A stretch of DNA of 64,000 nucleotides from Trachythela sp. YZ-2020. Taxonomy: Eukaryota > Cnidaria > Anthozoa > Malacalcyonacea > Clavulariidae. The notes beneath the pieces are model-generated. The model worked only from the letters and a program-made list of their open reading frames with translations, did no database searches and was not told the origin of the DNA. Position numbers and translations under genes: made by a program. Position 1 is the first letter of the stretch; the number at the start of each line of letters is the position of its first letter. The stretch covers positions 10,825,501 through 10,889,500 of the forward strand of contig JADLSH010000393.1 in assembly GCA_016169945.1 (NCBI GenBank), written 5' to 3'. This document shows positions 23,660 to 37,024 of this stretch, piece after piece.

Positions 23660-23862
23660 CGAGGGCTCCTTTCTTCATAATATCGTTCGAAGATGACATA
23701 AAAGGTTGTCGGACAAGTCCCACAAGAAAAATTGGACCGGCCGACATCCGGAAATGGATTGGGGAAGTTAGAAGAACATTTCTATAATAAATAGAAATTG
23801 CCCCTCGATATGGTGAGTTTTCACTCATTTTCGTACCTCTATCTTCCTGACTAAATGAATAT

Positions 23863-24402
23863 ACAGGGTGTCCCCAAAAATGCCCCCACTATATTTTGTA
23901 GTATTACAATGTTAGCTTTAATAGAAGTTTCAGGTTTTTATATCAATATCCCAATATATGTCCAAATTATGGAAATTAGGTTTAAAGTATTTCAATCCCT
24001 TTAAGAAGAGATTCTTTAAGTGAATGCCTACGAGTCTTCTGTAAAACTGATGATTTGTGGTCCCTATCATCAACATTTCGTTCCATGTAAAATTAGTAAA
24101 ACTGGGACAGCTACTCAGCTAGAAACCCTGGAAGGGAGGGGGAGTGTCCTTTTGTCTCAAAACAGCAAATCCAGGGTATATCGTATTCCTTGCACGTGTT
24201 ACAGAACACAAGTTGGAATGTTGGTGTCACAACCCTATGACTTATGTGATCCTAGAAGGCAAACGGTTGATTATTTTGATACCAGTCAACTATCATTAGA
24301 TATGTTAGTTATTCAATCTAGTGTAAAAGTCTGATTCTTATATATTAAAGCTTTGTGGTATTATACCACAAATATAGTGGGGGCAATTTTGGGACACCCT
24401 GT
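23863..24402. mobile_element. 540-bp MITE with mariner-like ends
   Basis: The termini ACAGGGTGTCCC and GGGACACCCTGT extend inward as a roughly 35-bp inverted repeat including TGCCCCCACTATATTT. The outer end matches the surviving right end of the mariner-like element at 9330-10680. The interior has a 104-codon frame (24020-24334) with several Cys residues and no recognised domain. Flanks are TA on the left and TG on the right, so a TA duplication may have mutated. Confidence 0.75.
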
Positions 24403-24814
24403 GCAACACCAGCCCGAGGGGAGTGATTATATATTCAATACAACACGGCCGCGAGTGTTATAAACAACTTGTGAAATGAACCACTCGTCGTTGTAACAGA
24501 TCGAGTTGCAACCACCATTGCTTGTAACTAATAAGCATTTTATTATTTATTTATTTGTATGGCGTTTACATAGGCGTACGGAACGTGGGGACAGGGTGGG
24601 CACCTGCCCCCCAAATATTTGGAGATTCAAGTCATTCGGGAAAATGGTTCACGAATATTCGGGCAAAATAGAATTATTTAGTCTGAACTAAACAAAAACA
24701 GAACTAAACAAAAACAAATAACAGTACTGTATATTTATCTGGTTTGCGTGTTGTTGAAAAACAATAGTATAATTTGAACATTTCTGTAATTCAATTGCAT
24801 GCCTTTGCCTGACC

Positions 24815-25140
24815 CAAGCCCGTAGCTGGCTCTCAATTTCTAGGGGGGTACTGCTGAAACATTTAGCAGAGGGGATGTTTTTGTGCTAGTTTCCGGTCGC
24901 AGTCCTGGAAAAATTGGTAAAAATACGTTCTTCTAGATCGTGAAGAATATTAGATTTGTGCTTTATTTCTTAAAACTTTAAAGTAAACATAGAAAATCAA
25001 CTTTCTAGCTCTAAATGAACTTAACCAAAACAAAAATAACGTGATAGTGCTCGTGTTTGGGGGGGGGGCATGATTTCAATTTTATTTCCGGATGGGGGGC
25101 ACTGCCCCCCCCCAGCTCCCCCCCCCCAGCTACGGGCTTG
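24815..25140. mobile_element. 326-bp hAT-like MITE nested in the 1247-bp element
   Basis: The ends CAAGCCCGTAGCTGG and CCAGCTACGGGCTTG have a perfect 8-bp duplication GCCTGACC (24807-24814 and 25141-25148). The right part has C tracts. It inserted after the outer element was in place. Confidence 0.9.
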
Positions 25141-25252
25141 GCCTGACCGAATAAGAATTGGCTCTAGCTCTAACGAGAATGGCTATAACGAGAACGGCGC
25201 ATGAAAACCTATCTTCACACAACAATAGACCAAGAACGCTTGAATTCACAAG

Positions 25253-25557
25253 CGGGGCCGTAGCCAACGGTGAACGGAGAAAATGCGAGTGACATTTGTC
25301 GCACCAATTATTTCACAGAAAATAATGATTATTTAGTAACTGCTAATCTGAACCCATCTGAACCATTATTTTTATTATTGAACCATGGCAATGAGTGCAT
25401 GTACGCGATTTTGAATATATATTATCTGGATATCATGCAGAGTGGTCTCAGAATGCACGAAATGCCCTTTTAGAACCCTCATATTTTAAATATTTTCCGG
25501 AGGAGCATGCTGCCCCCCCTACAGATTGTCGGCCTAACATCATGGCTACGGCCCTGA
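25253..25557. repeat. putative further nested MITE
   Basis: GGGGCCGTAGCC on the left and GGCTACGGCCCTG on the right form an inverted pair about 300 bp apart. No clean target duplication is visible, so this is tentative. Confidence 0.4.
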
Positions 25558-25829
25558 CGAGCACATGCCAACAAAACTATTAAGAACGACTTGGTTAACC
25601 TGAAAATAATTGACACTTTTGGTCAACGACATGGACGATATAGGTATATTTTCTAAGTTATGTAACCTCCTACTCATAGATTTATAAACGTTTATTTTGA
25701 GTTCACAGCATATTGATTTGTAAAATACAATTAAGAGTGGTTATTATTGTTATCAATATGTTATTATCCAAATTCGAATTTCCCCCCCAAATAAAGTTGC
25801 GCCCGTACGCCTATGGGCGTTTACAGGGG

Positions 25830-28800
25830 TATATATACATGTGACGCTATCTTTGAAATTTGATTTGGCGCAAAGCTCATTAATTTATTGTAAATTTCGT
25901 CCTACCAAAGTCAATAGCTAGGATCATACGTGATCCGGAAGCTGGGTGCCTCTCATGACGTGTGCCTTGCAACATATGGTCATTAGCTGTTTCGCACGCA
26001 AAGTGTAACTATCTAAAGAATTTTAGGTATATACATGTGATTGATTTTTGGTATTATTACTTATGAATTTCAGAACTGACAATATTCAATAAAGGACAAG
26101 ATTCATTAATTTTCCATTTTATTGCACATATTTACCACGCATGCATGGCAACAATCTTACAAACTAACTTTCTTGGTTTTTACAAAATGCTACCTCAATA
26201 TACTCAACTTGGTAATTTGACATCATAACAGAAAAACATGCATAAATTTACTGCTTGGTGTAAGAGTCATGGTTTCAAAGGAGAGTGAAAAGGATGAAAT
26301 TAGTAAGCAGATTAGTAATGCAGGAATAAATACAAAATATCTATCAGTATTACAGTATAGATTATGTTATTGACAGTATAATGAGACGGTAATTCGGTAA
26401 AGGCGTTTGCGGCGCAGGCTATAATGATTAATGAGCAACCAAAACGAATTTCATTAATTTCACGTGACAGTGTGACACTGCAAAACTCACTTACAAGGCC
26501 GAAACGCTCTCACACACTGCACGATCTCGAGTTTTGACATTAGCTATTAACCATTCTAACATCGATATGTGTATGAGTCAGCAGTTGGCGATTGCGTGGT
26601 TGATATGTCTTTTAATACTATGTTTTCTGTGTGTATAAGATCAGACTTTTTACCTAGACAATTCCTCTTATAGTATTGGTCGTAATATATTTGACAAAGA
26701 TGAAATGATATATCCTCAACATACTGAATACTGTAATGAAACATATAAAAACGTTTTAAATAGTCAACATGGCTCTTGGGCTCATTATTATGAAACATAA
26801 GAGGTTTTAGAGTTGTTTACGGAAGTAGGGATTGTTTCTTATTTTTAGTAAATAGATTAGAAGAAACCACACACGTGCGTTCATAAGTTATTATATTTAT
26901 CAGACGAAGTGATTTAATGAGTGCTAAGCCAGTATGCAAACGCCTAGATCTACTGCAAGAGGATCCTTTTTTTCATTCTTAAAATCCCGACTCCTGCTAT
27001 TTTCACCTTTTCATCCCGTTCACCAAAATATAAGCTATCCAGCGTTACGCAAAACATTTTGGGTCAACAGTTTGGTCAGTAGAACAAACAGATGGTAAAT
27101 AGCTGCCCGATTATATAGATTACATAGTTATGTATAGTATTTTTACATTTACAGCGGATCAGACCATGCAGTGAAAGTCAAAAGTAGAAAGGCACAAGTG
27201 AAACGAAATCTTCATTTAAGGTAATAGATCGCTTTATTTTTTACTGGATAAAATTAACGTAGTTTTCAAGTTCTACCACAGCCGAATTGAATTTACTAAT
27301 ATACATTGACAACATGTTTTCCCTTGAAATTCGAGGCCATTTTTAAGAATTCGTCATTGGGGGGGGGGGCATCAAGGAAAAACGGAACTAACAAAGAGCT
27401 GGTGAATTGGATGTGTGTGAACGTGAAATGGGGTCTGGGGGTCCTCCCCCAGGGGGGCAAATTTGTTTACTAGGGGGAGGCAACATGGGGGCTGGGGGGG
27501 GCCTTCGCCCCCTCCCCCCAGTTTGGAGGTCAAAAAGGCCCTGTTTATTGACCTAGCCTGTGCCACAGCCGTAACTTCTCCCGTATCGTTGCCCTAATAT
27601 GGAACGAATTGTCAAAACAAATTACCTTTTCTGTAATCTCATTGGTTGAGAGCTGTTGTATATTATGCCAGTTGAGTGAAAAAAAAACGCGAAATCGCTG
27701 AAATACATAAATTCGATTTTCTCGATTAAACCTTTTCGAAAACTACTCATTTTTAAAAGACCAACGCTCCGGCCAGTTTTCTGAACTTTTCGCAGCATAA
27801 AGCTGAAAATCTCAGTTTCAAAATGTTGTCGGGTTTGTCTCTATTTTAAATATTTACTGAGTTACGGACAATTCTTTCCAAAAAGTCTGAAATATGTTAT
27901 AACCCTCAAAGAAATAGCTATTCCAAACGAACGGCGAAATAAATAGAAAAATCCGAACACGCTTTTTTAGAACAACTATTTGCCCTTTATAGCTGTACCA
28001 AAATGACATTCCATTAGGCCCCGCGATTTTAAATGTTCTTAAATAATTCATAAAATATTTCATTCGTTATCGAACTCACAACGTTCTGATATTCTGCATG
28101 TAGTTATCAACATTTGGTGAAAATTTGGTAAAAATCGGACTGATATTGAGCGCGCAGTAACGATTTTCTTAAGAGAGCCGGATAGGGTGTCCTGTTCTCC
28201 ATTCGTAAAGAGTATAAAAGATTAAAAGGGGAAACATTCCAGTAAACACGTGCCTTCAATGTTCTTTCGGTTGGTTAATGGTTGTAAATTTATTAATTCT
28301 ATTTACCGGCTTGGGTACACTTACGCAAGTTAAGATATTCTTTTAAAAGACACCTTGTTCATTAGTTCATAAGCTCGCCAGACTACCTCTCAAGTCAACT
28401 TTTTAACTTCCATGAATCACGTTTCCTCAATTGTAAGATCAAGAGGAAATACAAATACAATCCGCCAAAACAACCCCGTTTTATAATTAGGTGAGCACGC
28501 GTGTGTATGCATCATGATAAATATGGTGGAAAATACCTATAGTTCTTCTTTTCCGCCAGATAATAATTGCGGGTGATATGAAATTAAGTTTATCTAACAG
28601 GAAACTCTCTCCTATATACTGTCATCTCGAGATTATATCAAATACCGCCATATCACTTCCATCCTTTTCGCGGTTGCCCTTTGTTTGATGTAAACAGTGA
28701 AAATATCCGCTTCAAACATAATTGTGTATAAGCTAGATACTTGAATTCTACTTCTGAGTACTGACGTTTTTCATTTTTCCCGCCAATGTTCAGTCTATTT

Positions 28801-31200
28801 GTAGATATATTAGGGCGATTTATGCGACCGAGAATAAGATGTAAAGGTCAATTTATTCACAAGGCGCGACTAAAATAGGCTCAGGATTAAAGCTATACTC
28901 CTAAATAGTTTTCAACTTTGATTGCAAATTGACTAAACAATCACGAGTTGTTCGCGACTTTTTATATGCACGCATGCATAGAAAGAGTTTTATATTACTT
29001 TTTTAGCTTAATTAGCTAATTTATTAGAACTTGTCAAACACTTAATTGACCACCATGCATGCGGTTGCACGTTACTCTAAAAATGGATCTAATGACCCTT
29101 AAAGGCTTATGCATGCCAACTGCCGTTTACCGTCCGCTGTGAGCCATGCAGGGAATGTGATGAATCGGCATAAATTGATTTCAAGATGCCATGCACTATG
29201 GCACTATCGTAAATAGAATTAACAAAGATTGTGTCCTTACTTATATATATCACCATGGAATCAAAGTATATAGAGAATAATACATGGGTGCGCGGAAATA
29301 CCAGATTTATTTCGAGTGTTGAACATGACTGATCTCACGAGTGAGCGCAGCGAACGAGTGAGATATCATGTTCAACACGAGCATATTATATAAATTATTA
29401 TACAAAGGACAGTCTTTTCAAACAAAATAAAATAAAATACCCATTTTCATAAACTTCAAAAGCGATAATTTTCACATGTGAGATTATCATAAATAATCTC
29501 ACATGTGAGATTATCTGTTTTATCAGTGCTCGAAATCTCTATAAAGCACTATACTTTATATAATAAATAGTTGTAAGTTATGTTGGTAAAATGTTTTAAT
29601 GATTTTTTTCTTTCTTTTATGAAACAGTGTAAGTTTATATACCTTATTTTATTGGAATTTTCATGACTGTCAATTCAACTTTTTGCTTAGTCAGGGTTAC
29701 GCCTAGGGTACTTAATATATGGTATAATTATGGCTTTTAATCAGTTGCGTGACTGTTTATTTGTGGAGAGAGATTGTGCAAACATATTGGCAAAATCGCC
29801 CACACATATATGTTTTTTCAAAATGGGTGGGGAAAATAAATATAAACATGTCAAGTGTATTAAGATTTAAGAGGCTATTGACTGTGCTATTGACATCCTC
29901 ACTTGAACTTTATCTATATAAATATGGTTTGCATGTATTGTTGTAAGTTTAGTTTTATTATCTCACATATATTATCTAACATATATATTCTGCTGATCTT
30001 CTCTATACTGATATTTTCCAATATTCAGACTGTGCTTGGTGCATGTTTACAATAAAGTCATGGGTGTGGCTGATTAAACAGAATACGTTATATATCAGTA
30101 GAATGACGTCTTCCTAGCTATATGTGCAATGATAGGAAACTGCTAACCACAAGATCGCGAATCGAACTCGAGCCAGCCTTAGCTCAATAATGATTCAAAC
30201 AATTGCAAAAAAATATACAACAGAGAAATTCTTTATATCTCTTATAGGTACATAATCAGAATTTAATTAGTTATATAATGAAACTTCTCATGAATACCAG
30301 AGGAAATTTCGATCATTATTACAAGGAAGACTAATTTACTCCTTAAGTATGAAGTTCTACAACACATATTAGTGCCAAATATTTCTTATAAAGTACATTG
30401 TATTGAAAAAATCAGAGATTTTCAAGCTTAAATATTAAATCACAGATAACTATACGAAGGGCCTTCACTCGAAACGTCGAAGTTCTTATTGTATTTTCAG
30501 GTAGTTTTACACATGCAACAGTCAACTGCCGAATCTTTGCCACACTCTACCCACACTGGCACCGCACGTTCGAGATAACTATACGTACACTGTCCATGCA
30601 TGAGGCTGTGTAACGAATGGGAAGCCCTATAGCTGTATCTAATCTCGATTATAGAATCAAGAAATTCTTACAAACAGAAAAATATTGTCTGTATACACTA
30701 AACACAAGAAGGAAAAGAGTTGACAAAGCAAGTGATAATTAGGATTTCTTTTCTGCAGGCCTTGAATCATAAAAGAAACGGAAAGATCTTAAAAACTTGA
30801 TTTCAATTCTTGTTTATTTTTGTAATTAATTTTCTACAATTCGTATCAAAAAGGATAAAAATAAAGAAAAAGTTGGGGGATATAGGCACAAGAAAAGGAA
30901 AGGGTTTGCCTATCTTATTTTAACCACATAATTGAACAACACGTTTTTCAAATTGAGTCAGGAAATCATGAATTTAAGCAATAGACCGCCAAAAGCTTGT
31001 ACATTGTATGGCTTGGCGTGGGGGAACTCGCTTTACGGAGAAGATAAAGGAGTGATTTAAAAAAGCGATTGAACCAATCACGTACATGAATAAACAAAAA
31101 GAAAATTGAAAACTTCGTTAATTGAATTGGACACCAAACAGGGCGGTATTGAGCAAGTCACATTGTTGAGAAGTAATCAAGTTCAGTTAATCAGCGTATG
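25830..31200. other. gene-poor stretch upstream of Wnt A
   Basis: No coding region could be supported in 5.4 kb. A G/C-run repeat lies at 27360-27560 (GGGGGTCCTCCCCCAG). A palindrome, GTTGAACATG..CATGTTCAAC with internal CTCACGAGTG, lies at about 29320-29377, and a second, TCACATGTGAGATTATC with its complement, at about 29472-29513. The final kilobase would contain the proximal promoter of Wnt A. Confidence 0.4.
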
Positions 31201-31249
31201 ACTGTAGCGGCAAGAACATTGCCATTGGAAAGTCATTTGTAACTAAATT

Positions 31250-34200
31250 ATGATGTTCTCATTTATCATCCCTTTCATCGCTCTTTATGGAGGATTGGAA
31301 GCGAAATCAAACATGTTGTATGTGTCTTCCTGGTTATGCTACAACGTTAACTTGTATGAAAATAGTTCTCTAATAACTTTTCTCTTTCTTTACTTAAAGT
31401 GTAAGCCGACCGTCGCCAACTTTCAGTGCCGAGATCGTGTGTAAAATTTTCGAAGATTTCACCCCGGAGCAAACGAACTTTTGTATGAAACATCCGCGCG
31501 TGACAGCTGCGATTGTTACTGGCATTCGAAATGGACTTCGAGAATGCGAAAATCAGTTTGAACATCACAGATGGAACTGTACGTCAACTTATCGTGAAAT
31601 TGCGAGTTTTGGTCAAAAGAGAGCTGTCCGTAAGTTTTCAATTGAATTTTGTTTAGAACAATATGTGTTGATCCTAAGTGCTTGAGTTGACTTCATCATG
31701 TTCACACACTCACACTATCAGTACTAATTCGTAGATATACTTTAAACGTTATGATAATCGCATTACGATTAAATTGGTGGTGGGCCAACCTGAGCGAATT
31801 TAAACCAATTATCTAAGTTATAATTATCCTTAATCAGAGGGTCGGTTATCAATAACATTGCATGCAAGCAGTCCTAGTGTTTTATAAAAAGGGTTTCTTG
31901 GACTCGGTTCCAATGAAAAACATGAAAAACAGATGAAAATAGATATGACCACACAATAATAATGACATTTTGAACCCTGGTTTATAATGCCAGTTTAGAA
32001 TTTGAGACCACAAGTGCATACGATAACTATTTTTTTCATACTGAAACTATTTTTCGTTGAAGGATTCTTTTACAAAGGCATTTATATTTAAGTTTAGCGC
32101 CAACAACTCGGTTGGACCATTGGTAAAATTTGTTTCAAATTACTATATCTCGATGGAAGTTTGGCTTGTACTCTGTTTAGAGTATCAATATAAGCTAAAA
32201 GATAAAAAGTTGAATGTTTAATTAAATGGGTGTAACTGTTTTTTGCAGAGGGCACGAGTGAGGCAGCATTCTTGAATGCTATCGTGTCAGCTGGAGTGGC
32301 TCACTCAGTGTCATCGGCTTGCGCAAGAAATAATATTACAGGTTGTATCTGTGCAGAAAGCAAAGGCCGCACAATTACTCAGACAATTTGGGAGAACGGA
32401 GGATGTAGTAGCAATATCGAACATGGAATTGATATCTCAAAAAGTTTTCTCGATGGACCCGGTGGCCCAATTAAGAAGAAATATAAACTTCAAATCAAGC
32501 ACAACAGAGAGGCAGGTCGTAAGGTAAGCATAATATGGGAACTGATTGATCGTAATAGAGTTATTAATTTGAAAATCATAGGCATACCGACCAAATAATA
32601 ATTGTTTAAACCAATTTAAATGTACCGACCATTGTCTTGCTAAATTCAAAGAGAAGCCTGTTGCTCCAAGTTTATAAACATGCGTTCTGTTTATGTAAAA
32701 TATCGTAGAATTTATTGTGTTTATAAAATTGTCTGGAGAAGGTTCCAGTTAAGCCAATATGTAATCTATGGCTTATATTTCGTATGAAGAACAGGTATTA
32801 AGGGATATTTATTTCTATGATAGCTATTTACAGGCTGAACCTTAAAGGCTTAATACGTTTTTTGCCGACAGGAAAGTATTGTTAGCAACATAATAGCAAT
32901 TAAGTCGTATCTCGCATTAATATGTGGCTCGTGTTTGACCAAAGATTAAAAAGTTTCAAAATTACTGATCAACTTTAATACGGAGGGTAAACTGCGGATG
33001 CTTCACGACGTTTGCTTTATGGCTCTACCATTTTTGTGAAATTGCAGATGTAGATTTCACTAATCTGTTTTGATAACTTAGAATGTCAAGGAATGTTTGA
33101 GTAGGAGTTTATTTTTCTTCAAACAATGAACATGGTTCACGAAAATTATGCAATATGCAATCATGAGTCATGACACATTCAATATATGAATGAAAACGAA
33201 AATAGCACTCTTTATAGTCTTTGTCTTTGAATGCCATTGATTTAAAACTGGATATAATAATTTGTAATCTGGTAAAGGCTGAATTTTCAATCATGAACCT
33301 GAGCTACCAACGTCTGTTACACGCATATTTTCTTTTAATTTTGCATGGCTTTCCTCTTAATCTGCTCGCGAAGTGTGAATAGCAACTAAGATAAAAAAGG
33401 CACAATGTACAAACGTCAGTAATAACTCGAGAACCAATCTACATAGCCTAAACCAACCAGTTAAGCACCATAAATTAATCAACCCTCCAGCAGGAAAATC
33501 AGTTCTAGCGGCGGATTGGTTTTTCATTCATAATTTACCAAACATGTTCAAACTGGAACTACAGTCAAGACTACGTCTCAATTTAAAGTACATAAACCGA
33601 TAATCCAATCGATTATATTATTTTTTAAATAAGAAAGTATACGACCGACCATTAAGTTTCCAAATTGATTTTGTTCATTATGCCTTCAGCTTTCATTTCA
33701 GTTATTGAAAGGCATAACTATATTTATTTTTTTGCGGTCCGGTATCTAATGCTGACCATTGAATGCTGAATAAATACTATTATCAATCAATAGTTAAATG
33801 GTGCGTTTTGATTGGCTAACGAGCGGTCCGGTATCCTGCTATCCGGACCGGATACCGGACCGTTGCGTGAGCAAAACAAAAAATATTTATGATTGTTTTA
33901 TAAACTTTACACCAAAATGTACAGTGAAGACGATAGTCACAGTAAAAGTGAATTCTATTACCCAGACGAGATGGAAAAAGAAAACAACTTACAAATTGTA
34001 CAAATTGCAGTTTCATAGTACAAATTTGATTTCTAGCTAAAAATAAAAATGTTAATTTAATGGCTTAGCTCGGTCCGGTTTTCACGACTGAGGGCACAGT
34101 ATTCCCCTATCCGGACCTCGCAGCCATTAAATAACATATATATAAGTTCAATATTAAAATATTTACCATTCATGCACAAAAGCAAAATAAAGATAACATA

Positions 34201-36527
34201 ATAGGAAAATGTTACCTGCCGGACTGGATATTTAGAATACATTATTGCATGCAATCATTTCATAGAATTTTCAACCATTTCATGATCATGCATTGACTAT
34301 ACAACATAAATACATTTTGGCTCTGTTTGTTCGTACTAATTGTTGTAAAGCAACAAATTTAGTTATTGACAAAAAACAAATATTGTAGTCTTTCTGATTA
34401 TTGGTATCATACAGTGCTGTTTATTAACACTTGGTATGATGCCTGTTAGAAAAACACATGTCTGTTATATAGCATTTATGGCATCTTTTGGTAAAATTTC
34501 TCAGTTCCGAATTCAGATGAATACAAAAACGTGGAAAGAAAGTTTGTTCGAAATATAACAGAGCATTATTTCTAGATCTTTTTGATGAACCGACATCTTT
34601 TCAAGTACTGCAGACATATTGTCTCCTACCATGTAAAATCGCAGCCATAGATACCCGTAGTTACCATGCAGCGATATACAATTAATAAACTAAAGTTTTG
34701 TCTTATGATACTGACCACATACTACGCAATAAAAAAAATTTTGCCGACATAATACGGTGGTCTTTTGCCGCCTTGTGGCTATACATGACACAACCTTTGT
34801 GGTTGTATGTTTCTAAAGAACAATACCGTAATATAAAGTGACAATATAGATGATTTAGATGATAAAAATCAGTTAATTAATAGGCCTTAATACTGATCTT
34901 TTCCCATTTTTGATCTAGAAAATATTTTGTGACGGACCAAAATATTTTATTTCCCTGACCTAATCGTAGTCATTTTCTTTGAAATCGGTTCAATCATAAA
35001 ATTCCCCCGTTTAACTCGTACATTGTGATCGGCAAAACGGGAGAGTAATGTAACCGATACATATTATCAAAATTTTATGCTCCCCTTTACACCAGAAACC
35101 ATTTATAGGCGGTTCAGTTGAATATATAATATAGCGCACGGTTTTGAGTTCAATTTGTTTTTAAAAAACGACCAAAATTTTCCAATCCGAGTCCTATTTT
35201 TGGTCCGGATCCGAAGTATGCTCGATTCCAGCCGTTGGGTGCTCCCCCACCATAGAGCCCCCACCTACCGGCTGGATCAATTGTCAAGCTATTGTATTTC
35301 TCGACAAATAGAATATATGACAAGTATGTCACGTGTTATACTTTCGACAAATATGGCGAATGTTAGAAGCGTTATATGACCGGTCGCCACTTGTTTCCAT
35401 CTACCAAACTGACGTTAAGTCATTTTTTCAACTTTGAAGTAAAGTAAAGTTAAAAACTTAATTGTAACTGACCCTAACCCTAAAACCTACCCTAACCCAA
35501 AACCTAACCCTAACCAAATTGATGAAGAAAAGCGAATATGAAAATCTTTGAAAATCAGTTTGATAGATGAAATCAAGTGAAAACCTATATGGTCGAAGCA
35601 AAGGATAAGATTAAGTCGATTTTTTAAATACAAACTCTGATAGGTAGGGATGTAAACACAGAGTGAATTTGGCACAATTTTCTGAAAGATCTTGACAGTC
35701 TCTGAACTGTATAATTTCTATTACATATTTTTGGAGTAATTTCAAGCTTTGATTTCGAAACCTCAGTAACAGGAGTCTTATTTACATTCAAGGCGGCAAG
35801 GCGCCAAAAATGTCGATCGACTGAAAGAATAATAATTAGGTTGAAAATTGGAAGTGACATCACGGACAAGCAAGCTCGACCATTGATCCAGCGGTGGGTG
35901 GGGGATCACTCAACGGCTGGAATCGAGCCTTGATCCGAAGGTTTGAAATCAAAAGTGAGTCCTTGAAAATAGTGAAAAAGAATACATAAATATCTAATCT
36001 TGCATGATTCAATCATTAAAAATAGTCTATTTTTGTTTCAGGCTGTTCGTAAAAGTGTGACTTTCACGTGTAATTGCCACGGAGTAAGCGGAGCATGTAC
36101 CTCTAAGACATGTTGGGAAACACTTTCATCATCGTTAGAACGAGTTGGACGTGTTCTCAAAGACAGATATAAAGAGGCAATCTTAGTTGAAGCAGCATAT
36201 GGCACTTCACGAGAAGGAAAAGTTGCGAATGCTCTAATCCTGCCCGCCACTGTCTTTGTGAAACCTCCTGAAGAAAAACTTGTGTATTTAGATGAATCTC
36301 CAACTTACTGCGATCCAATACCAAGAAAAGGAGTTGCGGGCACAAGAGGGAGAGTGTGTGATCATCTATCCAAACATTCTCATGGTTGTAGCGAATTGTG
36401 TTGTGGTCGGGGCTATAATAGAATTGTTTTCCTTACTAAAACAGGCTGTAAATGTCAATTTCGTTGGTGTTGTGAGGTAAAGTGTGAAACTTGCAAAATT
36501 AGGCAAGAACAGACAGTTTGTAAATAG
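31250..36527 (+). CDS. Wnt: Wnt A: secreted Wnt ligand, four exons
   Basis: Exons 31250-31317, 31400-31629, 32249-32523 and 36042-36527 join in frame (phases 2, 1, 0) to 352 residues, a normal Wnt length. All introns are GT-AG (donors GTATGT, GTAAGT, GTAAGC; the last acceptor is TTTGTTTCAG). Exon 1 encodes a signal peptide (MMFSFIIPFIALYGG). Family blocks follow: CKIFEDFTPEQTNFC, ECENQFEHHRWNCT, SAGVAHSVSSAC, WENGGCSSNIEHGI, HNREAGRKAV, CNCHGVSGACTSKTCW, LVYLDESPTYC, GTRGRVC, CSELCCGRGYN and CKCQFRWCCEVKCETC. Ser207 is the serine that Porcupine palmitoleoylates in known Wnts, and NCT in exon 2 is a sequon. Known Wnts are secreted and bind Frizzled via this lipid and the C-terminal cysteine knot. 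The subfamily was not assigned. Intron 3 (3.5 kb) holds MITE-like repeats. ATG follows immediately at 31253 as well. Confidence 0.93.
33720..34140. repeat. inverted-repeat element in Wnt A intron 3
   Basis: Repeated GGTCCGGTATC and ATCCGGACC motifs in both orientations (33740-33860 and 34068-34130) flank an AT-rich core. A compact palindrome, CGGTCCGGTATCC..GGATACCGGACCG, lies at about 33823-33863. No clear target duplication was found. Confidence 0.5.
35219..35928. repeat. inverted repeat in Wnt A intron 3
   Basis: The left arm 35219-35289 (GCTCGATTCCAGCCGTTG, CCCCCACC, CTGGATCAAT) is matched by the inverted right arm 35875-35928. The enclosed 580 bp include the CCCTAA-like stretch at 35470-35516. 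Confidence 0.6.
35470..35516. repeat. interstitial telomere-like CCCTAA repeats
   Basis: Imperfect CCCTAA and related units in tandem. TTAGGG-like scraps also occur at 46798-46855 and 58520-58545. Confidence 0.6.
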
Positions 36528-36925
36528 ACTATAAACAAGTGCATGGTTTGTAACTCAAATATAGCCGGTTGTCCAACAACAAGTGGCGGCAAAAGAATGC
36601 TTCTCAAATTGACAGTACCAAAAAGATAGCGACTTGCACATTAAACAACACTCTTTTGCGCACACTGAATATTTATTCAACTCACACTATTATATTATAT
36701 TATATTATACGTCACTGATATATAATATCAAAAGTAATAATTTACCAAGAACATAGTTATTACTTACCTGCATTGGTTGGTTTAACTGTTTATTTACTAC
36801 GTAGAGCTCATATAAAACCGCAAAGTATTGTGGTTAAATGTACCGCCGCCATCTTTATCGGTATCGTCAATGCATAATAGAAGTGCCGCAAAGTATCATG
36901 GTAGTTGTGTTTAGTTCATGTACAT

Positions 36926-37024
36926 CCTCGTACCCAGGGCCTGTCCGCTCGATTATTAATTAATTATGGCGTCGGTGGCGTTTTGTTTATTAAATAATCG
37001 GGCGCGCGGGCCCTACGTACGAGG
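36926..37024. repeat. foldback with CCTCGTACCCAGG-type end
   Basis: CCTCGTACCCAGGGCC at the left is mirrored by GGGCCCTACGTACGAGG at the right. The same CCTCGTACCCAGG terminus is used by the foldback at 45928-46068, indicating one family. Confidence 0.6.

Larger units (their letters stand above)
20812..23854. mobile_element. 3-kb element with long inverted arms
   Basis: The left arm (20812-21241) recurs inverted in the right arm (22955-23854, enlarged by a nested insertion). Shared blocks in order are TTAGTCAGG, ATAGAGG, CATTTCCGGATGTCGGCCGG, AGATACTTCAAGTA, the CGCCTAAATCATT block, GGAGATTATATTTTA, CAATATTATTGT and AAACTAAAAGGGGTCGGA. Between the arms lie a minisatellite and a LINE tail. 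No transposase is present. It resembles a foldback-type or long-TIR non-autonomous DNA transposon. Clear target duplications were not identified. Confidence 0.7.
24569..25815. mobile_element. 1247-bp hAT-like element
   Basis: The ends CATAGGCGTACGG and CCGTACGCCTATG are flanked by a perfect 8-bp duplication GGCGTTTA (24561-24568 and 25816-25823). It carries at least one nested element. The ORFs inside (24506-24691, 25270-25473, 25395-25583) show no known domain and probably do not encode proteins. Confidence 0.85.

Noticed and set aside
32276..32649. Alternative ORFs over Wnt A exon 3 on both strands
   Set aside because: Shadows of the exon in other frames; the Wnt frame alone carries the family cysteines.
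35470..35516. Telomere or chromosome end
   Set aside because: Short, degenerate CCCTAA units inside a Wnt intron; an interstitial repeat.
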